Position numbers and translations under genes: made by a program. 64,000 nt of DNA from Methylobacillus caricis (lineage in GTDB: Bacteria > Pseudomonadota > Gammaproteobacteria > Burkholderiales > Methylophilaceae). The notes beneath the pieces are model-generated. The model was not told where the DNA came from. It saw nothing but the letters and a program-made list of their open reading frames with translations, and did no database searches. This document shows positions 9,429 to 18,835 of this stretch, piece after piece; position 1 is the stretch's first letter, and the number at the start of each line of letters is the position of its first letter. Where the stretch lies: the NCBI RefSeq assembly GCF_020532705.1, contig NZ_JAJAVD010000001.1, positions 1,240,001-1,304,000 on the forward strand. The letters are read 5' to 3'.

Positions 9429-9832
9429 GCTCAAGACAAGCTGCCCGGATACGCTCGGTCTCATGGTTCACCATCATAGGGGTGTTGGCGGCGGTGGTAC
9501 ATTACGTGGTTGCCGTCACGCTGGAATCCCAAACCACCATCAGTCCAGGATGGGCTAACCTAGGCGGTTTTATACTGGCCTTTCCTGTCAGCTATCTGGG
9601 ACACCACTATCTTTCCTTTGCCGGAAACAGGACATCCCACCTGCATGCATTGCCACGCTTTCTCTTGGTGGCCTGCAGCGGTTTTCTTGCCAACCAGTTT
9701 TTACTGCTGGCCCTACTTTACCTGCTACCCCTCCCATTCTGGTTCATACTGGGCGGCGTGATGGCAATTGTTGCAGCAGGCACTTATTTACTCAGTCATT
9801 ACTGGGCATTTGCCCGTGAACAATCACCATGA
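9425..9832 (+). CDS. GtrA family membrane protein, probable lipid-linked sugar flippase
   Basis: A 135-aa protein of four predicted membrane helices in the GtrA/DPMS family. The segments are about 10-30, 38-60, 75-98 and 102-125, with the characteristic loops FPVSYLGHHYLSFAGN after helix 2 and LSHYWAFAREQ at the C-terminus. GtrA-type proteins are thought to move polyprenyl-phosphate-linked glucose or a related sugar across the inner membrane for glycosylation in the periplasm. The gene overlaps its neighbours by ATGA on both sides, so the transferase, flippase and deacetylase form one translational unit. Family membership is clear; the transported lipid is inferred. Confidence 0.88.
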   Translation: MSSRQAARIRSVSWFTIIGVLAAVVHYVVAVTLESQTTISPGWANLGGFILAFPVSYLGHHYLSFAGNRTSHLHALPRFLLVACSGFLANQFLLLALLYLLPLPFWFILGGVMAIVAAGTYLLSHYWAFAREQSP

Positions 9833-10662
9833 GTACTCCACTGGTTCTAAGCGCAGACGACTATGCACAAAGCGATGCTATTGACGCAGGCATACTCTCG
9901 TTAATCCAGCAGGGGCGGTTAACCGCCACATCTTGTCTCACGCTGAGCCCTCGCTGGCCTCTTGCTGCCAAGAAAATCCTTGCAGAAATCAGGCAGCAAG
10001 CCGATATAGGCCTGCATCTGGATTTCACCCAATATTCACCCAGCATGCGTTATTCACATCCTCAACTGATAGCGCGTGCCCTGCTCCGCAGCCTGGACAA
10101 GAAAAAATTACGCAGCGCTATCCGGCAGCAACTGGATCTGTTCGAAGAAGCCTTGGGAACCGCACCAGATTATGTTGATGGTCATCAGCATGTCCATCAG
10201 CTACCGCAGATTAGAGAGATGCTGCTGGAGGAATTGGTCAATAGATATTCGGCCAGGCGGCTTCCATGGATCAGGATTGCCAACCCTCCCCCCTGCGATG
10301 GATTGAAAGGCAGAGTGATCGGCTTATTAGGCAGCGCTGCCCTGAAAAAATCCGCCTTGCGTCACGGCTTGAACAGCAGTGATGTATTGCTAGGGGTCTA
10401 TGGCTTTAATGACAAGCCAGAGGAATATGCTGCAAAACTGCGCCAATGGCTGAACATTGCCGTGCAGGAAGCACAAAAGGAAAAATTCTGCGTCTTCATG
10501 TGCCATCCCGGCATCGGGATATCCTCTGGGGAGGATGATCCCATCTGGCAAGCAAGGCCTCTGGAATACCAGATATTATCCAGCGGCATGTTCACTGAAC
10601 TCCTTCAGGAAATAAATATTACTCCAGTCAAGGGCAGTCATATCCTAAACTCCAGCAGATAA
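9829..10662 (+). CDS. ChbG/HpnK family carbohydrate deacetylase (YdjC-like)
   Basis: The 277-aa protein has the YdjC/ChbG fold of metal-dependent deacetylases. LSADDYAQSDAIDAGIL provides the paired aspartates, GLHLDFTQYSP a His, and YVDGHQHVHQLPQIREML the metal-binding HxxxH-like cluster. FCVFMCHPGI lies near the C-terminus. Members remove N-acetyl groups from sugars, for example chitooligosaccharides (ChbG) or GlcNAc on hopanoid intermediates (HpnK). The ATGA overlap with gtrA suggests it deacetylates the sugar that GtrB/GtrA supply, or its lipid-linked form; this is inference. No hopanoid biosynthesis genes are visible nearby, so HpnK is not assigned. Confidence 0.82.
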   Translation: MSTPLVLSADDYAQSDAIDAGILSLIQQGRLTATSCLTLSPRWPLAAKKILAEIRQQADIGLHLDFTQYSPSMRYSHPQLIARALLRSLDKKKLRSAIRQQLDLFEEALGTAPDYVDGHQHVHQLPQIREMLLEELVNRYSARRLPWIRIANPPPCDGLKGRVIGLLGSAALKKSALRHGLNSSDVLLGVYGFNDKPEEYAAKLRQWLNIAVQEAQKEKFCVFMCHPGIGISSGEDDPIWQARPLEYQILSSGMFTELLQEINITPVKGSHILNSSR

Positions 10663-10666
10663 AGCA

Positions 10667-10684
10667 AAGGCCCTTTCGGGCCTT
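10667..10684. terminator. bidirectional intrinsic terminator
   Basis: AAGGCCC, a TTTC loop and GGGCCTT form a tight 7-bp hairpin between the converging deacetylase gene and the secreted protein gene at 10690. The flanking T/A tracts are weak. Confidence 0.6.
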
Positions 10685-10689
10685 GTGCA

Positions 10690-11211
10690 TTATTGCTGCT
10701 TGGTTCTGACAGGAACGCTTGCCGGCTTGGGCGGCGACTTCTCCATGTTTTTCTCTTCCAGCGCCTTTTTCTCTTCCGGGGTCAGCACCTTCATGACGCA
10801 CTCTTCAGTGCCATAGTTGCCACCGCTGTCATCCGGTTCGAAGTATTCCTTGCGAAAACTCCACCTGTCCTTGCCTAACTTCTTAATTGTTGCGAGGCCG
10901 GTACTGTGGTCAACATTGTTTTTCTTGTCGCGAATATTGAAACTAATCGCCAGCCTGTTGCCAACTGCTACGGCCTGGCCGTGGTAAACCGTAGAATTCA
11001 CGGTTTCAGTTTCATAATAATAGGCACCAAACTTTCCATGGCTACTGACACGATTCAGCCTGAGGGCAACGACCACTTCATAAGTGCCAATAGAGGAATT
11101 TTCGCCTTTACACTCATAAAGGCCTGTGTAGTTGGGTCCAGTGAATGCAGGTTTTGCTTGAGCCATGCCTGAAAACGCCAGCATAGCGGAGATAATTACT
11201 ATTTTTTTCAT
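10690..11211 (-). CDS. hypothetical secreted protein
   Basis: A 173-aa exported protein with a clean Sec signal peptide ending around GMAQA|KPAF (residue 20). The mature part reads YECKGENSSIGTYEVVVALRL and later YGTEECVMKVLTPEEKKALE, suggesting a small beta-rich domain with two cysteines (CKG and EEC) that could form a disulfide. The C-terminus is a charged Lys/Pro tail. I do not recognise a named family. The gene is monocistronic: a hairpin terminator separates it from the converging glycosyltransferase cassette, and the GH17 gene lies divergent on the other side. A periplasmic location is inferred from the signal peptide. Confidence 0.7.
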   Translation of the reverse strand: MKKIVIISAMLAFSGMAQAKPAFTGPNYTGLYECKGENSSIGTYEVVVALRLNRVSSHGKFGAYYYETETVNSTVYHGQAVAVGNRLAISFNIRDKKNNVDHSTGLATIKKLGKDRWSFRKEYFEPDDSGGNYGTEECVMKVLTPEEKKALEEKNMEKSPPKPASVPVRTKQQ

Positions 11212-11463
11212 CCGGGGCTCTAAGTTTTAATTGAACAACAATTGGCTATTGTAACGCGTACAGACTGGATAGCATCAATGACGGCTGAATATTTCTTGAC
11301 ATTTCCTGTGTCATTTTCCCAATTCTTAAAGAAGATACAATGGCATCGGCTTTTGTTTTTGCCTGCAAGGTGCATTATGATAGTGCGCTTGAGTGGTGCT
11401 TCCAACGCTGCTTCTGAAAACCATTCTTTATAAAACCCTAATAACATTGGCTGCCTCTTCACT

Positions 11464-13074
11464 ATGCTCAAATCTGCTGCTCTTTGGCGTTACAGTATTT
11501 TCAATTTTCTGCTTATTGCCTTATTAGCCCACTGGTTCTGGCAGCAAAATCAGCCAGTAGACATGATAGAACCCCAACTGCCAGCCAACGGCAAGCTCAA
11601 CTGCGTTTCCTATGCCCCATATTATGGCAAGGATGAGTCACCATTTATCGCCAGCTCGGTGGTTGGCAAGATGCGGATTGAAAAAGACCTGGCATTGCTT
11701 TCAGAGCGCTTTGACTGTGTACGCACCTACTCTGTCAATCAAGGCTTGGACTATGTTCCCGAAGCTGCTGCCAAGCTTGGCTTGAAAGTATTGCTGGGCG
11801 CCTGGATCGGGTATACCAAACTTCAGAATGATGCTGAGTTCAACTTGGCAGTGGACCTGGCCAATCGCTATCCAGACACGGTGAAAGGCCTGATCATTGG
11901 CAATGAAGTGCTGTTGCGCAAGGAGCAGACCGAAGATGTCATACTGGCTTATCTGGAAGAGGCGCAACGCCGTACAGAGGTGCCTGTCACCTATGCCGAT
12001 GTCTGGGAATTCTGGCTCAAGCATCCACGTCTGGAACAGGCCGTGGACTACATCACCGTACATGTATTGCCTTATTGGGAAGACGACCCTCAAAGCGTAG
12101 ACAATGCGCTTCAACATGCTGAAGCGGTCATGAATAAATTGTCATCCACCTTCACGAAGCCGCTATTCATTGGCGAAACCGGGTGGCCATCCGTCGGCAA
12201 GCACCGGAATGCTTCCGTCCCCAGCCAGGTCAACCAGGCGCGCTACCTGCGTGAATTTATTCAGGTTGCCCACGACAAAGGCTGGAATTACAACATGATT
12301 GAAGCAATGGACCAGCCATGGAAACGCGTCCTGGAAGGCACCGTAGGCGGTTACTGGGGCCTTTACAATACTGACCTGGAAAGCAAGTTTGATTTCAAGG
12401 GACCGGTGACAGAACGTCATGATGGCCTTCAGCCGCTCTACTGGGCTTTGGCAGGCCTGTTGGTTTTCCTCGGGCTCACTTCGATGAGCAAGGAGCGCCG
12501 GATTCCTGCCATGGTGGCCATGGGCAGCCTGGGAATTCTGGTTGGTGCTGCCGCTTATGTACAAGTAGGCTATCTGGAAGCAGCCTGCCGTGATACTGTC
12601 GAGTGGATTGCACTGGTCGGCATAACACTGGCGGGCATCCTGGCCATGCTGAACCTGCCCTCGTTACTGTTATCAAAAGAACAGAACAAACTATCAGCGA
12701 CCTTGCTATTTGTGCTGGTGTTTGCAGCCATGATTACCAGTTTCCTGCTGATCCCGAAACTGAGCTTCATCCCACGCGACTTCAACCTGAACCCGACCAT
12801 AGGCCATATCATCTACATGATGGATGGCCGCTATCGCAACTTCCCATTAGCGCTTTACGCCTTGCCGGTGCTGCAATATGCAATCGGCTTCACATTGCTG
12901 GGAATACTGCATCGCTCATCGTTCGGCCGTTACCGCAAAATCAATATCATTGCCTTGATCACTGCATTGTTCTGCCTGATTTTGGAACCCTTGAACCTTC
13001 ATGCACTCCTATGGGTAGGAATCGTTGTCTTGCTGGCTTATGCCAGCTGGCCGCGAAAGGGAGCCAGGGCCTGA
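11464..13074 (+). CDS. membrane-anchored GH17 beta-1,3-glucan-active enzyme
   Basis: The 536-aa protein has one N-terminal membrane helix (about 10-28) and then a GH17 TIM-barrel domain (about 40-305). LIIGNEVLLRKEQT contains the acid/base Glu, and LFIGETGWPSVG contains the nucleophile Glu. At least six C-terminal membrane helices follow (about 325-530). GH17 enzymes of this type hydrolyse or transglycosylate beta-1,3-glucans. In NdvB-type systems this activity branches or cyclises a periplasmic glucan. The next gene encodes a second GH17 domain fused to a processive GT2, and the two genes are 52 bases apart, so a shared pathway is strongly suggested. Whether it hydrolyses or transfers cannot be decided from sequence. 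Confidence 0.85.
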   Translation: MLKSAALWRYSIFNFLLIALLAHWFWQQNQPVDMIEPQLPANGKLNCVSYAPYYGKDESPFIASSVVGKMRIEKDLALLSERFDCVRTYSVNQGLDYVPEAAAKLGLKVLLGAWIGYTKLQNDAEFNLAVDLANRYPDTVKGLIIGNEVLLRKEQTEDVILAYLEEAQRRTEVPVTYADVWEFWLKHPRLEQAVDYITVHVLPYWEDDPQSVDNALQHAEAVMNKLSSTFTKPLFIGETGWPSVGKHRNASVPSQVNQARYLREFIQVAHDKGWNYNMIEAMDQPWKRVLEGTVGGYWGLYNTDLESKFDFKGPVTERHDGLQPLYWALAGLLVFLGLTSMSKERRIPAMVAMGSLGILVGAAAYVQVGYLEAACRDTVEWIALVGITLAGILAMLNLPSLLLSKEQNKLSATLLFVLVFAAMITSFLLIPKLSFIPRDFNLNPTIGHIIYMMDGRYRNFPLALYALPVLQYAIGFTLLGILHRSSFGRYRKINIIALITALFCLILEPLNLHALLWVGIVVLLAYASWPRKGARA

Positions 13075-13126
13075 GAGAACAAGCACGCCGTTGCGCATAG
13101 ACATCGGGAACAAACAAAAAATCATT

Positions 13127-15703
13127 ATGAAATTTATCAATAAATACACAAAGCCATTACTTATTGCCTTCACGGTGACCCTGCTGCATTTCGGGATCTG
13201 GGAACTCATCAACAGGGCCTTGCCATTGATCGAAGCCCCGCCAATCGTCAATGGCTTTGCTTACAGTGGCTATCAAATCGGTCAAAGTCCGCAGGAAAAG
13301 AAATATCCGAGTACTTCCGAACTCATGAAGGATCTGGAATTACTCAAGCCCTACACCAACCGCATCCGTATTTACGGCGCACTGGAAAACCCGGAGACAA
13401 CAGCCCTGGCAGCAAAGCTTGGCCTTAAAGTCACGGCAGGAGCATGGCTGGGGCCAGACAAGAGTGACAACACGCGGGAGCTTGATGCCCTGCTTGCCCG
13501 GGTTGCGCTCTATCCCAACATAGAGCGGATTATTGTCGGGAACGAAGCATTGTTGCGGGCAGACCTGACCGTAGATGAGATGATTGCCTACTTGGAAGAA
13601 GCTCGCCGTGTCTCTCGCGTACCTATATCAACCGCTGAACCCTGGCATGTATGGCTTAAAAATCCCCAACTGGTCAAGCATGTGGATTTTATTGCCGTAC
13701 ACCTTCTGCCATACCACGAAGGAGTGCCAGCAGAAAAAGCGGTCGACTATGCGCTGGAGCGCTATAAGGAGCTAATGGACACCTATCCGCGCAAGAAAAT
13801 CGTGATTGGTGAAATTGGCTGGCCGAGCAAGGGCCCTACGCTTGATGCCTCAGTTGCTTCCAACGTCAACCAGGCACGTTTTGTGCGCGAATTCCTCGCC
13901 AAGACTGCCCACGAAAACTACGATTACTACCTGATGGAGGCGATCGACCAGCCCTGGAAAGTCAAGATCGAGGGCTGGGCAGGTGCCTATTGGGGCATGT
14001 TCGATGCTGAGCGCCATGAAAAATACTCTCTGCATGGTGCAGTGCCAAGGGACTTGCGCTGGATATCCAAAGCATTATGGGGCTCCTGCCTTGCATTCCT
14101 ACCTATCCTGTTTGTTGCAATCCGCTTCAGGCATTGGGGCACAGGTGCGCAGATTTCCCTTGCGATCCTTCTGCAAGCCTGTATCACAGTGCTGGTGGTA
14201 ACCTGGAACCTGCCGGGAGATTATTACTATTCATTGCGCGACATGATTATCCTGGTGGCACTGATCATGGCTTTGCTCATGACTTCAGCCGTGCTTATGA
14301 TCTATGCCGTAGAGTTCAGCGAAGTGATGTTCAAGGGTTATTGGCAACGCGCCTACAAACCTGCTGAGCCTCTCCCTGCAGATAAGGAAGCCTTCGTATC
14401 AGTTCACCTTGCCTGCTATAACGAACCACCGGAAATGGTCATTGCCACCATAGCCAGCCTGGTAAAGCTGGATTACACCAATTTTGAAGTGCTGGTGATC
14501 GACAACAACACCAAGGATGAGTCCAAGTGGAAGCCGGTAGAAGAATACATGAGCGGGTTGCCGGACAACTTCAAGTTCTATCACCTGCCGCAGTGGCCTG
14601 GCTTCAAAGCTGGTGCGCTAAATTTTGCATTGCAGGAAACCGACCCGCAGGCTGAGGTTGTAGGCGTAGTGGATGCGGATTATGAAGTGACTCCCGACTG
14701 GCTGGCCGTACTGGTGCCTCACTTCTCTGATGCTGAAGTCGCCGTAGTGCAGGCGCCGCAGGCACATCGTGATTTCGAGAATAATTTCTTCCGCCGCATG
14801 AGCAACTGGGAGTTCGAGGGCTTCTTCCGTATTGGCATGCATCACCGTCATGAACGTAACGCGCTGATCCAGCACGGCACCATGACCCTAGTGCGGCGCA
14901 ACGCGCTTGTTGACCTGGGTGGCTGGTCAGAATGGTGCATCTGCGAAGATACCGAACTGGGCCTGCGCCTGCTCGAGGGCGGCTATGAACTGCGCTATAT
15001 AGACAAGACCTTTGGCCGCGGGCTCACGCCTGCCAACTTCGAGGCCCTGAAATCCCAGCGCTTCCGCTGGGCATTCGGCGCCATGCAGATCCTCAAGCAC
15101 CATATGCCCAAGCTGCTTGGTAAATCCACCCTCAGTTTTGGCCAGCGCTATCATTTCCTGACCGGCTGGTTTGGCTGGCTGGGTGACGGCCTGCAACTGA
15201 TATTCACCTTGAGTTCAATAGGCTGGACCCTGGCCATGCTGGCTTTCCCCAAATCGTTCAGCCTGCCGGTTTCAATCATGCTCACACCGGTGCTGTGCTT
15301 CCTTGTGGTCAAGGGGGCACTAGGGCCTATCCTTTACCGCAAGACCATGGATTGCAAGTGGTCAGATATCCTCGGCGCATCTCTTGCCGGCCTGGGCCTG
15401 TCGCATACCATTGCCCGCGGCATCATGATGGGCCTAATCCAGAAACGTGGCGTCTTCAAGACCACAAACAAGGGCAAGGCCGTAAAGGGCAGCATTTTAA
15501 GCCTGCTCACGCCTATCCGCGAGGAAGTCCTGTTTTTGCTGGCATTGATCACGGCTGCTAGCGCCATGCTGTTCTCGCGCGGTTTCAGCAACCTCGATGC
15601 CCAGCTGTGGGTGACCATGCTGACATTGCAGTCCCTGCCCTATTGGAGCACGCTGGCCTGCCAGATTATTGCGCAGCTGCCAGATAGAAAGCCCAAAGCA
15701 TAA
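13127..15703 (+). CDS. ndvB: NdvB-like GH17-GT2 fusion, beta-glucan synthase
   Basis: An inner-membrane protein of 858 aa from ATG 13127; an open frame runs upstream to 13025 inside the preceding gene, but the signal-anchor MKFINKYTKPLLIAF fits the start. The order is: TM anchor; GH17 domain (about 45-310) with IIVGNEALLRADL and IVIGEIGWPSKG; three membrane helices; GT2 domain (about 400-650); and several C-terminal helices. The GT2 domain has DNNTKDE, VVDADYEV, CEDTELGLRL and the processive QRFRW motif. The same fusion is found in Pseudomonas aeruginosa NdvB, which makes cyclic beta-1,3-glucan linked to biofilm tolerance. Here it probably polymerises glucose from UDP-glucose and processes the chain in the periplasm. 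The ndvB symbol is by similarity of architecture. Confidence 0.85.
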   Translation: MKFINKYTKPLLIAFTVTLLHFGIWELINRALPLIEAPPIVNGFAYSGYQIGQSPQEKKYPSTSELMKDLELLKPYTNRIRIYGALENPETTALAAKLGLKVTAGAWLGPDKSDNTRELDALLARVALYPNIERIIVGNEALLRADLTVDEMIAYLEEARRVSRVPISTAEPWHVWLKNPQLVKHVDFIAVHLLPYHEGVPAEKAVDYALERYKELMDTYPRKKIVIGEIGWPSKGPTLDASVASNVNQARFVREFLAKTAHENYDYYLMEAIDQPWKVKIEGWAGAYWGMFDAERHEKYSLHGAVPRDLRWISKALWGSCLAFLPILFVAIRFRHWGTGAQISLAILLQACITVLVVTWNLPGDYYYSLRDMIILVALIMALLMTSAVLMIYAVEFSEVMFKGYWQRAYKPAEPLPADKEAFVSVHLACYNEPPEMVIATIASLVKLDYTNFEVLVIDNNTKDESKWKPVEEYMSGLPDNFKFYHLPQWPGFKAGALNFALQETDPQAEVVGVVDADYEVTPDWLAVLVPHFSDAEVAVVQAPQAHRDFENNFFRRMSNWEFEGFFRIGMHHRHERNALIQHGTMTLVRRNALVDLGGWSEWCICEDTELGLRLLEGGYELRYIDKTFGRGLTPANFEALKSQRFRWAFGAMQILKHHMPKLLGKSTLSFGQRYHFLTGWFGWLGDGLQLIFTLSSIGWTLAMLAFPKSFSLPVSIMLTPVLCFLVVKGALGPILYRKTMDCKWSDILGASLAGLGLSHTIARGIMMGLIQKRGVFKTTNKGKAVKGSILSLLTPIREEVLFLLALITAASAMLFSRGFSNLDAQLWVTMLTLQSLPYWSTLACQIIAQLPDRKPKA

Positions 15704-15729
15704 GAAAAGCAAACAGCGACCAATAAAAA

Positions 15730-15751
15730 CGGCTATGAAATCCCATAGCCG
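15730..15751. terminator. bidirectional intrinsic terminator
   Basis: CGGCTATG and CATAGCCG pair across a 6-base loop. The stem is preceded by AAAAA and followed by TTTTTATTT, so it can stop both the ndvB-like transcript and the converging glycogen operon. Confidence 0.85.
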
Positions 15752-15791
15752 TTTTTATTTGCATACTACTGGTGCTAAATCTTTTTGGCTT

Positions 15792-16715
15792 TCAATGATG
15801 CCCGGCTGAAAGATAAGCGGCACCAATGATTCCTCCCTTGTCCCCGCTCTGGGAAATGATGATCCTGTTCTTGCGCTTTAATACAGGGATGAGATCATGA
15901 TCCAGCTGCTGTTGGAAAGCATCTTTCATATACATCCATGCCTGGCTCAAGCCGCCCCCTATCAGGATATTTTCCACATCAAGAATCTTGATCAGGTGTG
16001 CCACTCCCATGGCCAGAGAGATTCCTGCCTGGCGAAAAGCCTGCAATGCCAGTGCATCCTCCTGCTTCGCCAGCTCGGCAATCAAGGCCGTTGGTAAATA
16101 CTTTCCGCTCAGCTTTTCATAACTGATGGCCACCCCAGAGGCAGAGGCATATTGTTCCAGGCAGCCTTGATTGCCACATCCACAAGGCCTACCACCAGGG
16201 TCAACAATCAAGTGCCCTATCTCCATCGCGATCCCATGATCTCCCGGAAAAGGCTTTCCTGCATGAATCAGACCTCCTCCTACGCCAGTCCCCAGTCCAA
16301 TATAAGCCAGGCTTTTCTGCGGCTCTCCATGTAGCAGGTATTCTCCATAAGCCGCTACCAAGGCATCATTCTCAACCACTACCGGCAAACGCAACAACTC
16401 AGTCAAATCTCCAGCCAAATCCACACTCCTGAGTCCCGGCAGGTTGGGTGACTGTGCAATCCGGCCGCTGGCTGGATCAATAAACCCTGGAAAACCTATC
16501 CCTATGGACTTTACCTCAGGATGATGGCTGACAGCATCCTGGACAGCCCCCATGGTGAGGCGCAATATCTCCTGCCAGGCAAATTGGGGAGAATGCTGTT
16601 TACAGATTGAGGAAAAATCAGCAGTGAAGCGGTTTTCATACAAAATTGTCGTGCCCTGCGCTACACCAATCCTCAGGTTAGTGCCGCCGATATCTATGCC
16701 AATGGCCGGTCTCAT
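15792..16715 (-). CDS. ROK family sugar kinase (probable glucokinase)
   Basis: A 307-aa cytoplasmic kinase phosphorylating glucose or a similar hexose with ATP. The ATP-binding loop GIDIGGTNLRIGV is at the N-terminus, VVENDALVAAYGEY supplies the catalytic Asp, and IGLGTGVGGGLI follows. EIGHLIVDPGGRPCGCGNQG is the ROK signature with the zinc-binding Cys cluster. Length matches bacterial ROK kinases such as fructokinase Mak and NagK. It is the last gene of the glgC-GH57-GH57 unit, 41 bases after the preceding stop, and so is placed to phosphorylate glucose released from glycogen or maltodextrin. Glucose as substrate is inferred from context; ROK enzymes for fructose or GlcNAc look alike. Confidence 0.85.
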   Translation of the reverse strand: MRPAIGIDIGGTNLRIGVAQGTTILYENRFTADFSSICKQHSPQFAWQEILRLTMGAVQDAVSHHPEVKSIGIGFPGFIDPASGRIAQSPNLPGLRSVDLAGDLTELLRLPVVVENDALVAAYGEYLLHGEPQKSLAYIGLGTGVGGGLIHAGKPFPGDHGIAMEIGHLIVDPGGRPCGCGNQGCLEQYASASGVAISYEKLSGKYLPTALIAELAKQEDALALQAFRQAGISLAMGVAHLIKILDVENILIGGGLSQAWMYMKDAFQQQLDHDLIPVLKRKNRIIISQSGDKGGIIGAAYLSAGHH

Positions 16716-16756
16716 TTATCACTCTTTACATTAAAAAGTAATCTCAATTGATTGAT

Positions 16757-18781
16757 TTATAAAATCTCAATCTCGACATCCAGTCTATCTTTCAATGCCA
16801 CGGCAGGCCACTCCAACACAATAGTCACAGCCTGCATTATTTTTTCAAATCCGGCCTCGGATTGCGAGACTGAAAAATGTGGATGACTGATATAAGTGCA
16901 CGGCATATTACTCTTGAGGCGCACTGTGCCCCCCAGCACTTCATCTTCCAGGATCAGATACTGCAAATCCGCCAGTACCAACGGCTGGCCAAAGCCGCCC
17001 AACACCACCTCGCCTGCCCGGAAACGCCCAGCAGGGCCGTCACAACTGGGCATGGCAAGATTGACTTCAACTCGCAATTTTTCCGCAAATGTTTGCGCGC
17101 CAGAAAACCGATACCCTACCATCAGCCTGTTTTTCTCCAGCCTGATTGTCTTGAATAAGTGGACTGCAGCATCATTGGGCAGAGAAGCTGAAAACTCCAG
17201 TGCCGCAGCCCGGGATGGCCCCTGCAACTCATATCGTGGCGCATAAACGTTATCATCAGGCTCAATGAAGAAGTCGCAAAAAAGCGTTTTGCGGTAATCG
17301 TCCAGCGCAAGGTCCGCCTGCGTGATTTCATGCTTGGAGCCCATCTGCTCATGTGGGTTTGCAATGCCTTCCCCGTTATGTGCATGGTCATCCTCAGCAT
17401 TCACTTTCCGGTGATAATGCTCGGCCTGCCTGGTTAAAGTATCGGCAAAATTGTGGTTGAGCTTGTAGCTGTCCAACTCCACAATGGTGGCCCTGCCGTC
17501 CAGCTTGGTAACTGCCTGCAATACCCCATTTTGCAGGAACAGCTCCTCAGCCCCATCAAGATCGATATCCATCCTGCTTATTTCTGCGCGCGGTTCTGCC
17601 TGATCAAGCCATGCCTCCAGCCTGATGATAGCGTTATATACCGCCCTCCTCAGGTGCGGCAGGTAGAGGCCGCCAAATAATCCATGCCAGTATGCATCGT
17701 TGGCTTGCGCTTCATACAGCGCTTCCAACATAGCGGCTGTCTTTTTTTTCTCTGGCAGCGCGTGATAACGCCTGGATAGGCCCAGCATGCGCTTATGCAT
17801 CCAATTCGACTCAGGGTAACGCATAAAGAAATTGCGCCAGATGCCCCCTCGTAAATATGGCTTGGTGATTTCATAGCGGTTATTGTGCCGTTCCTGGGCT
17901 ACAAGATCTGCATAATGGTGGGCCGCAGGCACCGGCAGGGTCCACTCGTTCATTTCTATGTATGAGGCAGTTGGCAGGTAAACGACTCCGCGCGTCTTGG
18001 CCTTGGCATGATAGTCCGAGTAACGCATGGGCTGGATGACTGATGAGCTGAGCACTCCCTCAATAAAGCCGCGTAACCAGCCGCGTTCATAGACCCAGTT
18101 GTAGGTTTCAGGCCAAATGCCGAATTTCTCGATATCATCAAAATAGATGGCAGCTGCCCGCCCGCCTTCATCCGCCAAGCTTTCAATATAGGCTACTACT
18201 TCATCAGCTGGCGAGAACGGCAACCGGTAGCGCAAGGCTTCAGAGATAGGATACAAATCCAGCTGCCTGCCATCTTCCTCTGTAGTGAAAAAACCATCCA
18301 ACTGGCTACTATCCTTACCAGTGCAAATAAAATGGTAATCATCGACCGTCACATAGCGTATGCCAGCATCCACCAGCGCCGGTACGACAGTGGAATCCCA
18401 AACACGCTCCGTCAACCATGCTCCCTGGGGCCTCTGTCCCAGCTGTTTCTGCAGAAAATCGGATAAGCCATCAAGTTGTCCGATCCGATCGCACACCGGG
18501 ATTGATGCCAGGACAGGCTCGGTAAATCCGGCCCCGAACAACTCGGCCTGATCACGCTCCACCATTTCTTTCAACAACGCCATATCATTCGGGTAATGCT
18601 TGATCATGTACTCCAGCAGCCAACCACTGATGTGCATGGCAAAACGGAAAGCAGGATATTCATACAGCACCCTGAGGAAAGGGCCATAACAACGCGCATG
18701 TGCGTCGTCGAGCACGCTCTCGAAATTCCCTACAGGCTGGTGGGCATGCACACCCAGTAGCAAAGCAACAGTTCTAGCCAA
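16757..18781 (-). CDS. GH57 alpha-glucanotransferase/amylase with C-terminal DUF1925/DUF1926-type region
   Basis: The 674-aa protein resembles GH57 4-alpha-glucanotransferases. LLGVHAHQPVGNF is conserved region 1, and ELFGAGFTEPVLA should hold the nucleophile Glu. AWLTERVWDSTVVPAL and VTVDDYHF follow, then IYFDDIEKFGIWPETY, the region expected to carry the acid/base Asp. The second half has the beta-sandwich pattern of the family's C-terminal domains. The start is TTG at 18781, supported by AGGAG six bases upstream; no in-frame ATG fits. It lies 54 bases downstream of the second GH57 gene. Disproportionation of maltodextrins in glycogen turnover is the likely role; hydrolysis is possible. The fourth motif reads DDIEKFG rather than the DDGEKFG I recall for characterised members. 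Confidence 0.82.
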   Translation of the reverse strand: MARTVALLLGVHAHQPVGNFESVLDDAHARCYGPFLRVLYEYPAFRFAMHISGWLLEYMIKHYPNDMALLKEMVERDQAELFGAGFTEPVLASIPVCDRIGQLDGLSDFLQKQLGQRPQGAWLTERVWDSTVVPALVDAGIRYVTVDDYHFICTGKDSSQLDGFFTTEEDGRQLDLYPISEALRYRLPFSPADEVVAYIESLADEGGRAAAIYFDDIEKFGIWPETYNWVYERGWLRGFIEGVLSSSVIQPMRYSDYHAKAKTRGVVYLPTASYIEMNEWTLPVPAAHHYADLVAQERHNNRYEITKPYLRGGIWRNFFMRYPESNWMHKRMLGLSRRYHALPEKKKTAAMLEALYEAQANDAYWHGLFGGLYLPHLRRAVYNAIIRLEAWLDQAEPRAEISRMDIDLDGAEELFLQNGVLQAVTKLDGRATIVELDSYKLNHNFADTLTRQAEHYHRKVNAEDDHAHNGEGIANPHEQMGSKHEITQADLALDDYRKTLFCDFFIEPDDNVYAPRYELQGPSRAAALEFSASLPNDAAVHLFKTIRLEKNRLMVGYRFSGAQTFAEKLRVEVNLAMPSCDGPAGRFRAGEVVLGGFGQPLVLADLQYLILEDEVLGGTVRLKSNMPCTYISHPHFSVSQSEAGFEKIMQAVTIVLEWPAVALKDRLDVEIEIL

Positions 18782-18835
18782 ATCATGCTCCTGTCTTGTT
18801 CAATATTTGAGGTAAATGCAAAACAACATCCTGCC

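Noticed and set aside
9829..10662. Naming the deacetylase hpnK
   Set aside because: No hopanoid genes visible in the window; ChbG-like activity is equally possible.
11220..11471. 83-codon frame upstream of the GH17 gene
   Set aside because: No ribosome site, no family, overlaps the GH17 start; more likely intergenic control region.
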